64,000 nt of DNA from Cycas panzhihuaensis (taxonomy: Eukaryota > Cycadophyta), in assembly GCA_023213395.1 (NCBI GenBank), contig CM041465.1:206157741-206221740 (forward strand), given 5' to 3'. Positions 45,462-55,967 of the stretch are shown here, one piece after another; within the stretch, counting starts at the first letter, position 1, and each line of letters begins with the position of its first letter. The notes under the pieces were generated by a model. It was not told the origin of the DNA, did not search any database, and saw nothing but the letters and a program-made list of their open reading frames with translations. The position numbers were made by a program, and so were the translations under genes.

Positions 45462-45824
45462 TTGATCATACTTGTTGCCTTGCAGACAAATAAATGTTGT
45501 TTCATGAAAGTCTTAAAGCCCAAACCATATGTCATCACATTTGATGCTGGAAACAATAATCAAAGGAGATCACACTTCCAATCAGGATATTCAGATATTG
45601 CAACAGTCATCAAGCAAGAAACACGAGATGATAGAACAATCATGATACAGAGGGATAAAAGGCTTTACTGCATTTTAGACGAAGATCAAGCTCATGATAT
45701 CGTCTTTAGGAAGATTCCCAGACTAAGGCACTGCAAATTCAAACAACATCTCATGTCTTGGCTTGTGTCAGTTTTGTTGTCAATCCTTAGTACTAGGTGC
45801 CATGGTCTTGACATTAAACATTAA
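45462..45824 (+). CDS. Hypothetical 120-codon terminal frame in element I
   Basis: Open stretch without an early ATG: KVLKPKPYVITFDAGNNN, SGYSDIATVIKQETRDDRTI and LYCILDEDQAHDIVFRKIP, stopping (LDIKH, TAA) right at the polypurine tract. That position is where pol usually ends in copia, yet no RNase H motif is visible. A pyrimidine-rich CTTGTTGCCTTGCAG at 45,471-45,485 looks like a 3' splice site and could mean that this is an exon of captured sequence. Confidence 0.35.
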   Translation: MIILVALQTNKCCFMKVLKPKPYVITFDAGNNNQRRSHFQSGYSDIATVIKQETRDDRTIMIQRDKRLYCILDEDQAHDIVFRKIPRLRHCKFKQHLMSWLVSVLLSILSTRCHGLDIKH

Positions 45825-45831
45825 GGGGAGG

Positions 45832-46256
45832 TGTTAAAAGATAATGTTTAATGTGTGAATGTTTAATGCACTTAGATAAAAGTTGGGTCTTGGGGTCACT
45901 AACGTTGAAGTCCTAAGTATTATGTGAAGGGTTAAGGATCACATATTATAATATTGTTATATAAGTAATTGAAATGTCACTGGTTAGTTAGTAGGTGAAA
46001 AGTCATTGGATATGTCAAAGGTCATTTATCCCACATGTAACTCAACTCATTTTATATATTCCCACATGTGATGTATAAATAGGTGAGTGAGGTAGAGTAG
46101 GAATCATCAAGTCATCATGGAGTCTCTTGTTGAGTCTGTGGTATGATAGTACCATGTGTAGTCATCTTTGATATGAGTTAACATAGTTCCCATTTTGTTC
46201 ATTGATTTTATCCTTTGGTGTTGATGTTGAATGTTCTCTATGTTGAAGGTTTAACA
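45832..46256 (+). repeat. 3' LTR of element I
   Basis: 425 bp, preceded by the purine tract TTAAGGGGAGG (45,821-45,831) and followed by TCAAT. Confidence 0.92.
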
Positions 46257-46257
46257 T

Positions 46258-46760
46258 CAATGACTTCATTTCTTCAATCACATGAGAATGCACACTTGGC
46301 ACAATAACTTTTAATGAACTTGTAAGTCATTTACTACGAGATAAGAAAATCTACTCTTGTCAGAGTGGGACGTTTACATCAGGTACATTCACAGCCATGT
46401 ATAAAGGCAAGCAAACTCCTAAACCAAATATCAACAAACAATTTGGGAACTTGACTATTCTCACATCAAAAGCCAATTTTGTTTGTCATTATTATGGGAA
46501 AAAGGGTTATATTCAACCATAGTGTCAGAAGCGTCAGTTTGACATGCAATAGCAACAACACCAAGCACACTGGCAGCAACAAAGACAACGACTGCAACAG
46601 TAGTAGCAACAACCCCCTTATCGACCAAATCAAAGGTGGATTTCGAGGAGGTCATAGAGGAAGGGGGCATTAAAAAGTGGCAATCAATGCCACATAAATC
46701 TATTTGCAAATGACAAAAACAAACTATTTTTTGCTTATTACAACACACAAAGTGATAACA
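46258..46760 (+). pseudogene. Element B: gag, second part
   Basis: Resumes NDFISSIT, later TFNELVSHLLRDKK and NKQFGNLTILTSKANFVC. The knuckle is worn (CHYYGKKGYIQP-stop-C, against CHYCGKVGHIAPDC in F1). A glutamine-rich stretch with stops follows (QQHQAHWQQQRQRLQQ), the counterpart of the F1 tail. Confidence 0.85.
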
Positions 46761-48092
46761 CTTGGATCATTGATTCGGGAGCATCTCATCATATGACTAC
46801 TGATGAGGACTTATTCTATAATGTTAAATAAAGAAAAGGGCAAACAATCACCTTTGGCAATAATGAGACTGTACAAATATTTAGGGTGGGTAAAATTACC
46901 TCTTTCCACTCACCAGATTACCCTTCTTTGACATTTTCGATAGGTGATACTTACTTGATGCCTTTAATGCACAAAAGCCTACTATCTTTTAGCCAAATGG
47001 CCAAGCAATAGATGAGTGTTTTATTTAAAGGGGGCAAATGCACTATTAGTGGCAGGAATGATCAAGTGATTTCCATTGATCATGATGACCATGGCATTTA
47101 TGAATTAGATGCTTCAAGCATTGCACTTCATACTTCTCTTGCATATTCTATTATTCAATCAGTGACCAAAGAACAGATTTAGCTTAACATGCTAGGCCAC
47201 TTGAGCTTAGACAACATCAAAATGATGTTTAGCAAAAGTATGGTGTATGGGCTTTCAAAGATTTTTGCATTTAAATGTCTTTGTGAAGCTTGTATTATGG
47301 GGAAACAATATAGAGAGCCTTTTCCTAAAAGCAAAACATGGCGTGCATTATAACCATTGTAGCTGGTGCATATAGATTTATGTGGACCCATGTCCATACC
47401 ATCTCTTGGATGAGCACTTTATTATATCACCTTCATTGATGAATTTTTATACAGAATTTGGATTTATTTCATCAAACACAAATCTAAGGCTTTGAAAAAT
47501 TTTCAACAATTCAAACTTGCTGGGAAAAATGAAGCAGATCTACTCATCAAAATATTGCAATCTGATAATGGAGGTGAATTTACTTTAAGAAAGTTCAACC
47601 AATTTTGTAGAGATCATGGAATCAGAAGGCAACTCATTGCTTTATACTTACCTCAACAAAATGGAGTAGCTAAGAGGATGAATAAGACTTTGGCAAACAA
47701 AACCAAAGCCATGATACATGCAAAAAGGCTTCTATTATCCTATTGGGCAAAAGCATTTCATATAGCAACTCATGTGGCCAATAGGAGCCCTACTATTATA
47801 GTCACTAATATGACACTAGATGAGGCTTGGTCTAGCAAAATAGCCAATTGTGAGTCATTTGAAGACTTTTGGGCGTACTGCTTATGTGCATATTCTCCAA
47901 TAGAAAATGACGAAATTAGACAATAAAAGTCTAAAATGCATTTTCATTGGTTACTCTATTAACAATAAAGTATATAGAGTGTATGATCCTACTTTCAAGA
48001 AAATGTATATATTTAAAGATGTAATCTTTACTAAGGATAATGAGGAGATGGAACCAACATCCATTCATCATCCTCTTGATAAAGGCAAATAG
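46761..48092 (+). pseudogene. Element B: protease and integrase
   Basis: Protease TWIIDSGASHHMTTDEDLF has an intact DSGA. Integrase reads LGHLSLDNIKMMFSKSMVYG, CLCEACIMGKQYREPF, LVHIDLCGPMSIPS, LQSDNGGEFTLRKFNQF and PQQNGVAKRMNKTLAN, where the third catalytic E is replaced by K. Then VANRSPTIIVTNMTLDEAW, LKCIFIGYSINNKVYRVYD and FKDVIFTKDNEE. Several stops and a frame change near 47,925. Confidence 0.9.
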
Positions 48093-49930
48093 ATTGTTGA
48101 AAATTTCCTTCCCTCATAATCTTCAATATCACGTTCTTTGTCTGCTCCCGTCACTTCTTCGTCTACTTCTATTCCATCTTCATCAACAACGCCTTTTGAC
48201 CCTAGTAGCCCTTTTGAGGTTGTTCAACCATTACAGGCCAGGACGTTGATGTATAAGTTATAGCCACAAAGAAGTTACCTAAATAGTATACTCAAACAGT
48301 ATAGGATGCACAAGTATTAAAATGAAAACGTCCATTTAAAATACAACAATAATCTATTAACTATACACTTATGATTAAAGTGCTTTGTCTAAATGAGCCT
48401 TCCACTTTTGAGGAGGTATGTAAAAATGAAAACTAGAAAGCTACCATGGATGAAGAAATCCATTCTATTAAAAATAATGGAACTTTTGATTTTGTAAAAT
48501 TGCTTAAGAACAAATAGACAATAAATTGCAAATGGGTGTATAAAACCAAATTCTAATTTGATAGATCAATCGAGCATCACAAGGCTTGACTAGTTGCCAA
48601 GAGATTCAAACAAAATGAAAGCATTGATTATGAGGAGACATTCACACTTGCGGTAAACATGAACACCATCAAATTAATATTGGCCTTAGCTGCTTAATGC
48701 AAGTGACCAATTTATCAAATGAACGTAAAAAATGCATTTTTCAATGGTGATCTTAAGGAGTAGGTATATTTGAAGCAATTTCTTGGTTGTGCTTCACATA
48801 GCAATGAACACTTGGTCTATCGCCTAAAAAAGACAGTGTATGGACTAAAACAGGCCCCAAGAGCATGTTTCTCAAAAATCAATGATTATTTTTTGAGACA
48901 TGGATATCATTGATCTTCATTAAACCCTAACTTGTACATGAAAGTTAGGGATAACTATGTTGTCTTTGTCATATTGTATGTTGATGACTTAGTGACCACT
49001 GAGAGTGACACTAGGATGATACAAGTTCTCGAAGATGATCTTAAGAGTAGTTTCGAGATGACAGATCTTAGACCTCTCTATTATTTATTAGGCATGGAGG
49101 TGTGGCAACAACCAAGCATATCTTTATCTCTCAAACCGAATATTCTTGGGATATTTTGCAACGATTTAGAATGGAAAATTACATACTTGCACCTACGCCC
49201 ATAGAGAATGGTATAAATTTGTTACTTGATTACGAAGCAACACCTATAGATCTCACATTATATTGGCAACTAGTGGGTAGCCTAATCTATCTCACCAATA
49301 CTAGATTGGATGCTTTATTTGTAGTTGGGATTTGCTCCAAGTATATGTCTCAATGCAATTAGAAGCATTGGAATGCAGTTAAACGTATACTGAGATATCT
49401 CAAAGGTACATTGCAGTATGGCTTTCAATATATACATAATAAGAACTTCACATTAGAAGGGTTCTAGGATTCTAATTAGGTAAGATGCTAGGATAGTTGT
49501 AGATCAACCTCAAGATATTGCTTCGACCTTTGGGTCATGAGTCATTTTGTGGAGTTGCAAAAAGCAACCAAATGTTGCCTTGTCCTCTACAGAAGCATAG
49601 TACAAAGTTGTAGTCAACACAACTTATGAGGCTATATGGCTAAGGAGAATTCTAAGCAAGCTTGGACTTGAGCAAAATCACTCCACTAAGTTGCATTGTG
49701 ACAACCAAAGCATGCTTAAGATGATTAAGAATCTGGTTTTTCATGCAAGGACCAAGCACATTGAGGTACATCACCACTTCATTAAGGAACATGTGTAGAA
49801 CAGTGAGATCAACCTCTTTTACAGGCCCACAAATCCGTAGTTTTTAGATATTTCTACCAAGTGACTTGGTAAAGAAAAATTTGAGAAATTCAAGGAAGGT
49901 CTTGGTGTCAAACTTAACATTATAAACATT
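48093..49930 (+). pseudogene. Element B: reverse transcriptase and RNase H
   Basis: ATMDEEIHSIKNNGTFDFVK, NCKWVYKTKF, KRFKQNESIDYEETFTLAVN, MNVKNAFFNGDLKE (catalytic D changed to N), VFVILYVDDLVTTESDTRM (YVDD intact), FEMTDLRPLYYLLGMEV, NTRLDALFVVGICSKYMSQ. RNase H has LHCDNQSMLKMIKN and ARTKHIEVHHHFIKEHV. Many stops. The purine tract GAGGCGGGGG lies at 49,931-49,940. Confidence 0.88.
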
Positions 49931-49940
49931 GAGGCGGGGG

Positions 49941-50467
49941 TTTATACCTTGATGTTTAAATGTTAAGTCATATACTTTATATTATAATGTCTATGTAAGG
50001 GTGCTTTATCACCTAATGTGCTAAATTACAAACCCACATTCTTTCTGGTAGCATAATGTTGTGACTTGAGGGTCAATGTTCCCTTCACGTATTTTGCATA
50101 TATGAGTGCACATGAGACAAGGTGTGCATGTTTGACAAATGTCAAATATGCAGCCCCCTAAGGTTTCTCCTCTTTGTCTATATATTGGAACCATTTCTCA
50201 TGTAGATCATAAGAGTGTGAGGTATTGTATTGTTATGTTGTTCACTTGAATACAAAGCAATCTTGTTCATTTGGAGCGAGGATCAATTCTTACTCCTCCA
50301 TATCTTGTATCTTCATTTGTTTTTGCTTTTGCTTGCTTAGTTGTTTATTCTCATAGTGCTATTGATGTGATGGTAATCATCTTATTCTCTTAGCACACTC
50401 CCTCTCCAAGAGATCTTAGGTTGTTTTCTTCATCATTTCATGTTATAGTTGAATGCTTAACTCAACA
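49941..50467 (+). repeat. 3' LTR of B
   Basis: 527 bp, TTTATACCTTGATGTTT to CTTAACTCAACA, followed by ATATT. It aligns piece by piece with the interrupted 5' LTR and contains the uninterrupted target sites GGTTTCTCC and ATCATTTCATG used by the two Ty3 insertions. TCTATATATTGG near 50,178 is the TATA region. Confidence 0.9.
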
Positions 50468-50472
50468 ATATT

Positions 50473-51845
50473 AGGTTTCCTATTTATCCATTTTTCTTTT
50501 GGAGTGATAGTTTTTATAACCTGAGTAGGACTTCTATTTATGATATAAACGGTTGTATTTACTATTTTAGCCTAATATATATTGGGTATATTTTTTCCTT
50601 TGATCATACACATAACCATTTCAATTATAGTTTTGTTCATTCTTTCTGCTACTCCATTTGACTTTGGGGTGTTAAGAGTAGTAAGTTGTTTATGGATATC
50701 ATGCAATTTACATAAGCAAAAGAATTCATTCTAAACATGCTCCCCTTCACCATTTGTTTTGAGGGTTTTGATCTTATAATTGTTTTTTAATTCAACTTGG
50801 TCTTTGAATTCTTTAAAAACATCTAATTCTTCTAATTTGCTAAAAATGAAATAAACCAATATTTTTCTTGTATAAGCATTAACAAAAATGAAAAGGTATC
50901 TACTTCCATTGATAGACTTTGGAGTAATTAGTCTACGAATATCGTTGTGGATTAGCTCCAATTTTTCTTGTGACCTCCATGTGCTTTCTTGAAATTATGA
51001 TTTGTAGTGTTTTCCCAACATACAACTCTCACAAATAGATGAGTTAAATGAAATTTCAGGTAGACCTCTCACCATATTCAACTTCTTTAACATTTTTAAT
51101 CTATCATTTGCAATGTGACCATACCTTAAATGCCATTTTTCATTATTTATGCTTTAAACAACCAAAGATTTTATAGGAGGAGGTTTAATAGGAGTAGAGA
51201 CTAATTTATAAAGATTATTAGTTTTTATTTCTTCAATAATTACAATTCCATTTTGTTTCATATCACAAATGGAGCGTGTCCCATCTATATCAAAGATAAC
51301 ACAAAGTTTCTTCTTTCTCACTTGAGACACAGAAAGAAAGTTTCTTTTCAGGCCAACTATAAATAACACATTTCCAATCTTTTTTATTTCATTATTAATT
51401 TTGATGGCAATAGTTCCCTTTCCTTTGATAGACAGAGAGAAACTATCATCGAGCTCTATTGATTTTCTAAGGCAATAAGAATGCAGATATGCATACCAGT
51501 CTTTTCTCCTCGTCATGTGCTTTGATGTGCCAGAGTCTATAAACCAATTTTCATTTCCTTGAACATGAGATGTTGGGGCAACAATAAACGCAACTTCTTC
51601 ATCATCTTTGTCTTTTGTGTTGCTATAATTACCTTCAACCTGTTTGTCTTTATAATTATCTAATCGTCTTTGAGGATAGTTATTTGCACAATGTCTGATC
51701 CTCCCATAATAATAATAGGTTCATGAATTCTTCAATCTGTAGTTTCTTGCCAGATACCCATATCTTCCACACTGATAGTAGATATATGTATCTAGTGACC
51801 CTTCTCTTGAAAATCTGCCTTTGCTTTACATGTATCTGGTGACCT
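50473..51845 (-). pseudogene. Element G: gag end, protease and integrase
   Basis: Right-hand part of G on the minus strand. Worn knuckles come first (GRIRHCANNYPQRRLDNYKD), then NENWFIDSGTSKHMTRRKDW (protease DSG intact) and GKGTIAIKINNEIKKIGNVL. Integrase shows LIHNDIRRLITPKSINGSRY (first D kept), LKTNGEGEHV (second D changed to N), SNGVAERMNKTIIEM (E kept) and VYIINRSPTQVIKTITPKEK. It is cut off at about 51,845 where a plus-strand copia tail begins, so gag N-terminus, PBS and 5' LTR are missing. Confidence 0.87.
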
Positions 51846-51859
51846 TCCCCCTATTGTAA

Positions 51860-52089
51860 AGTGCACTAAAGATTGTAAAAAATCTAATGTTCTATGCTTA
51901 CACCAATTGCATTGAGGTTGACTATTATTTTATCAGGGAATAGCTCTGGAATGGAGAGATCACATTGATATACAAGCCTACTAAAGAGCAACTAACAAAC
52001 ATTTTTACTAAGCCTTTAGTTTGAGACAAGTTTGAAAAATTTTAATGTTGTATTAGTGTGAAAATCAATGATGTAAACATTATGGGGAA
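51860..52089 (+). pseudogene. Copia remnant H: end of RNase H
   Basis: Plus strand reads CIEVDYYFIRE, a stop, then LWNGEITLIYKPTKEQLTNI and FTKPLV, a stop, DKFEKF: the last part of a copia RNase H. A weak purine tract (TATGGGGAA) precedes the LTR. The rest of H is missing; the junction with G is at about 51,845-51,860. Confidence 0.8.
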
Positions 52090-52491
52090 TGTTAGATTTA
52101 ATGTTTATAGTGTAGAGTCATAGTTTAATGTTGTAGGTCCTAATATGTCCTTGGGTTAAGTTTGGTGAATCATAAAAGTCATCACTTGATGGATGATAAG
52201 TGTCTAACATAGTTATATATTCTTCTAATGAATGTGTGACAAGTGTTTAGGTAGTTATAGGTCTATTCGAATATTATTGATCCTAAATTATATTTATATC
52301 TATATCATGAATTATACATAGCATCAAGGATTTATAATGAATTTGAAAATTTGGAAGGTAGACTAATTCTACTCAAATATATCCAAGTGCAATACTATTC
52401 TTGGCTTATTTTAATCTACTCATTGTATTCATGTTCATGAATGAAATACTAAGGTTTATGGAGTCGTCTATAAGTATTTGTAAGTGATGAT
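52090..52491 (+). repeat. Start of 3' LTR of remnant H
   Basis: Begins TGTTAGATTTAATG after the purine tract. The end could not be placed; it may continue beyond the solo F LTR (53,050 onward). Confidence 0.55.
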
Positions 52492-53044
52492 TGTGAAAAG
52501 AGGCTAGATGGCCTCAACAATCCCAAGATCTAGAAACTATGATCACTCTAGTTCTAGTTGCAGAAATACACACAAGTATAATAATCTCAAGGAAAATAGA
52601 GAGTAAAGAGACAAAGCACAAATGAAGGAGCAAGAGAAAATGATACCCAATATGTGGAGTTGGAATTGGTCCAACCTCCAAAGAAGAAACAGTTTGATTA
52701 GCAAACTGACAGCATAACAATACAACTCCAACTCTCTTATGAGACAATGAGAAGAGGTCTCATTATATAGAGTGAGATGAGAGACCTAAGGCCTTGGATG
52801 ATTGACAAGTGTCAAACATCCAAGATACATGCCTTACATGTTGGACATGTGTCCTTTTGGGCTCTCATGTGAGCAAAAATGCATAAGGGTCCATTTGACC
52901 CTTTAGTGACAACGTTGTGTCACTAGAAAGAATGTGGGTGTGCACTTTATCACTTAAGTGATAAGTCACCCCTAAAGTAAAAAGTACACATATTACATGA
53001 AAATTAAAGTACAATATCTTAACATGTAAACATAAGGTTTAACA
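52492..53044 (-). repeat. Third solo F-family LTR
   Basis: 553 bp, TGTGAAAAGAGG to GGTTTAACA, flanked by ATGAT at 52,487-52,491 and 53,045-53,049. The U3 palindromes are present with one mismatch in each of the first two. Confidence 0.95.
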
Positions 53045-53165
53045 ATGATGTCGTATTAATTGTAATTTACACTATTGGCATGTGTATGCTATTGTATGTT
53101 GCATTTTACTCTATATTCATTATTGGTGTGCCTAATAAGCTTGGAGAGGATTTAAAAGGCTATAG

Positions 53166-53182
53166 TTTTTTTTTTTTTTTTT
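53166..53182. repeat. T17 homopolymer
   Basis: A 17-base T run. No LINE-like or other coding sequence is seen beside it on either strand. The rest of 53,050-53,290 shows no gene. Confidence 0.8.
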
Positions 53183-53291
53183 GAATGTGTAGTCATGGGA
53201 GAGGAGGTCTGTAACTAACCCTTGGTGGGATTTGTTTTATAAAAAACACTAGTGACAATATGAATAAGCTCAATACATAATAATAACTTCA

Positions 53292-53641
53292 ATATAATGG
53301 ATTTGAGTTACTAGTTAGGTGGTGGTGTTCTTTCCTTGGTGACTACGGTTCAAATCCCATAGAGACATGAATGGGTGTGTTATTACTTGGTATGAAAATG
53401 CTAACATGTGCCTCACATTGTGTGCTTTGAGGAGCATGTGCTGTGATGTATTAGATGGCCTACCCTCTAACATATATTGGCCCATGCCACACATTGCATA
53501 ATGTGAAAGCTAATGAGTTTGTGTTTTATGTAAGATACACCACACAATGCATATGAAGGTGGACGGTTTCTAATGCTTTAAATGTATCAAATCATCTATA
53601 AGCCAAAAAAATAATAATAAAAGCCTCAAAGAACTTTCAAG
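53292..53641 (+). mobile_element. Possible tRNA-derived SINE
   Basis: TAGTTAGGTGG near 53,313 resembles an RNA polymerase III A box, and GGTTCAAATCCC near 53,349 fits a B box, about 35 bp apart. An A-rich tail (AAAAAAATAATAATAAAA) lies near 53,607-53,624. ATAACTTCA occurs at 53,283-53,291 and 53,642-53,650, a possible target duplication, though the second copy lies about 18 bp beyond the A-rich tail. A chance arrangement cannot be excluded. Confidence 0.35.
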
Positions 53642-53681
53642 ATAACTTCACAAAAGAGAAGAAAACAATATAAGAAGAGAT

Positions 53682-55962
53682 GAGGAAGAATTCTTCAAAG
53701 GTTAATAATTCACCAAAAGATATTTTCACAATGAAACTACAGGGGGATCTATATTAAATTTCCCTTATGCATACACAATAAAACCTATATTCCCCTATGC
53801 CTACATAACAAATCTATATTATTTAATTGCTCAATGATGTGTCACTAGTTAACACCTCGCTTTCACACATGAACTTAATGATACATAACTTAATCCAAAT
53901 ATTTACATACCAATACAGAATAATACAAATCCAATTCTAATGAATATTAACCATCCCTATTTGGATCCTTTACATCTCTTCTCTTGAAATGCTTTGCCCT
54001 CAAAGCATAGATAAACTTGAGCTTTAAATATCTCCATGGGTCATCTTTCTCCATTAATTTTTGCTTGTTATGATTCCACTGTAATCATTCATTTTATTGT
54101 GGCCTTGCCTTGAATTATACGAGCAAAAAGTTGGTGGCTTAGAAACTTTGATCAAATCTTATAGTCTTTCTATGTTGTTGTTGTTTCTTTTCTTGATTGA
54201 TGTGTTGCTTCCATGCTTTTTGTTGGGGTGGTATCTCCTTTGGTCCCTATAGATGGTAGATTCCTTGCAAGTTGACCTATTCATCGTGTTGTATTGGTTT
54301 GATAAACTTAGAAGTTCATAGGGAGAGTGCCCAAAGTTTGTATCCATGGTTACCATAATGCCACGTGAAAGTTTTTGATAGGTATGGCATAGAAATCATA
54401 TTGTCGTCCAACTTTGTTGATACATGGCTTGACCTTATGATGCATGTGCTTTCCTTGGACAATTCGCTTATTAGCTAGTGCTATTGATATTTCTTATTAT
54501 GGCTTGACAAAAATGCCTAGTTTCCCTAGTGCCACTATATTCAACAAATTATGGGTCGTGCTAGATCAATAAGTACCATTGTTGTTTTCCCTTTGATGTA
54601 GCATTTTATCATCAAATCTTCCAATTGCACTAATGGTGAGATTGTTATTGACTCTTTTCATGGTGATGTTGTTAGACACTCAAATTTTGGTATTGTTTGA
54701 ATAGTATGCCTTGTTTGTGTATTATACTTATCTTCTAATGTAGATGTAATCTCCATTGTGAAAGTTAAGTTATCCTCCTCCTCCTTAATCACATGGTGCT
54801 CCTCCAATTCTAATTTTGGTTTAACGTGACAACTAATACTATCTCATACTATTCTTCTTTTTTCTTTATTTCTTGTTGAAGCATGGTTTCACCATTTTCT
54901 TTGTCATCTTGAACATTTTATTCCACATTGTAATAAAATCTTCTAATTGAATATTTGGTGTTGGAAGAATGACCTTTCCATTATTGTACTTAAGTAAATT
55001 TTCTCTATGTAAAATATCATTTTTTTAAGTCTTGTATGTTAGTCCTTAATTCTATTAAATTGTCATGCACAATCAAAATTATTTTCTTTAATTGGCTTTC
55101 CAATGTGTTTATGTGAAAAAACAATCTATAAAATAATTCCAGGATTTTGAATACTATCTAACATCTCTATACCACAATTTATACCACTCATGGGTATTAT
55201 CTTGTAGATGTCATCCTACTAATTCCATCCATTCTTCCTTACATTGATGATTGGGATCTAAGTGATTGTAAGTGTTATTGATTCAAGTGTTAGAATCAAG
55301 AGTGCCATCTTTGTTGAAGTTTTGAGAATCTCTACCTAATATCCATTGGTAATAGGACATTTAAAAAATGAATTAATAGAATATTGCTAAAATTTGCTCA
55401 AAATCTTGTTGAAATAAAAACAAAGTGGTGAAAATTGTGGGAAATTTAGAGTAGTATTAACCATTCTCACAAGAAATGAAGTGACATTTCTTCTAACTAT
55501 TCAAATTGAGTGTTGCTTTTCTTTCTTTCTTTTTTTAATTGTTGGAAAGAGGATCCAAAGACCCATGTAATAAAGTTGGTTTAAAGTATTTTGAAGTCCT
55601 ATAATTTTTATGGTGGCATTTTGGAAGTTGATTTTTTAAATATCTCAACAATTCATATTAATAGCATCTAAGTGAGATGTATTATATATGAGTTGTTCAA
55701 GGACATTCATGGGCATTTGTGGGTGTTGATAGCTAAATGTGACAATTTGGTTTGTGCATTACGCTATTCACAAGTGTGGTTCATGGAGGTGGTTGCCTTT
55801 GAACTGTGGGGGTGTTCATGGGCCTCTTTTGAGTTGCAATCAGGGCTTGGCATATGAATTGTGGTGTCCAGCTCAATGATGAAGAAGTGATAGGGAAGAA
55901 TCCTCCATACAATAATAAATCACCAAAAGATGTTTCTGTAAACTGACACATTACCTAATGAC
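53682..55962 (-). mobile_element. Ty3 remnant K, internally deleted, gag-protease
   Basis: Minus-strand traces in order: gag (HLQDNTHEWYKLWYRD, then SWNYFIDCFF, about 55,100-55,240), protease (IKCYIKGKTTMVLIDLARPI, about 54,560-54,650, active site changed from DSGS to DLAR; then LGKLGIFVKP and IALANKRIVQGKH) and a 3' region with GCTTTGCCCTCAAAGCAT at 53,988-54,005, shared with the chromovirus 3' end. RT, RNase H and integrase are absent from the about 300 bp between. Related blocks (ATTCACCAAAAGAT / ATCACCAAAAGAT) near 53,710 and 55,917 are probable LTR pieces; the right one is cut by element J. Confidence 0.65.
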
Positions 55963-55967
55963 ATGTT

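Larger units (their letters stand above)
41271..46256 (+). mobile_element. Element I: non-autonomous LTR retrotransposon nested in B gag
   Basis: LTRs of 426 and 425 bp (TGTTA...TTTAACA), a plus-strand PBS (TGGTATCAAAGC), a polypurine tract (TTAAGGGGAGG) and flanks TCAAC (41,266-41,270) / TCAAT (46,257-46,261) define a complete element. Its 4.1 kb interior has no gag, protease, integrase or RT motif in any frame I examined. Instead there are unrelated open stretches (42,827-43,075; 43,273-44,226; 44,998-45,399; 45,462-45,824). A solo F LTR sits at 44,371-44,923. The LTRs differ at about one base in ten. Confidence 0.88.
27489..50467 (+). mobile_element. Copia element B, split by three nested elements
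   Basis: Plus-strand copia lying in the integrase of G, flanked by ATATC (27,484-27,488) and ATATT (50,468-50,472). Removing the nested insertions at 27,726-33,301, 33,574-38,778 and 41,271-46,256 with one target copy each leaves about 7.2 kb, close to F1. The 5' LTR has three pieces adding to about 533 bp, against 527 bp for the 3' LTR (49,941-50,467). LTR starts are worn (TATTAG and TTTATA instead of TG), ends are CTCAACA. LTR, leader and gag resemble F1, so B is a sister family. Confidence 0.9.

Noticed and set aside
53166-53182. T17 as the poly(A) tail of a minus-strand LINE
   Set aside because: No endonuclease or LINE RT motif is found to the right, and no target duplication could be paired.
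53300-53360. A free-standing tRNA gene
   Set aside because: Only A- and B-box-like words are present; no acceptor stem or anticodon arm can be folded. Noted as a possible SINE instead.
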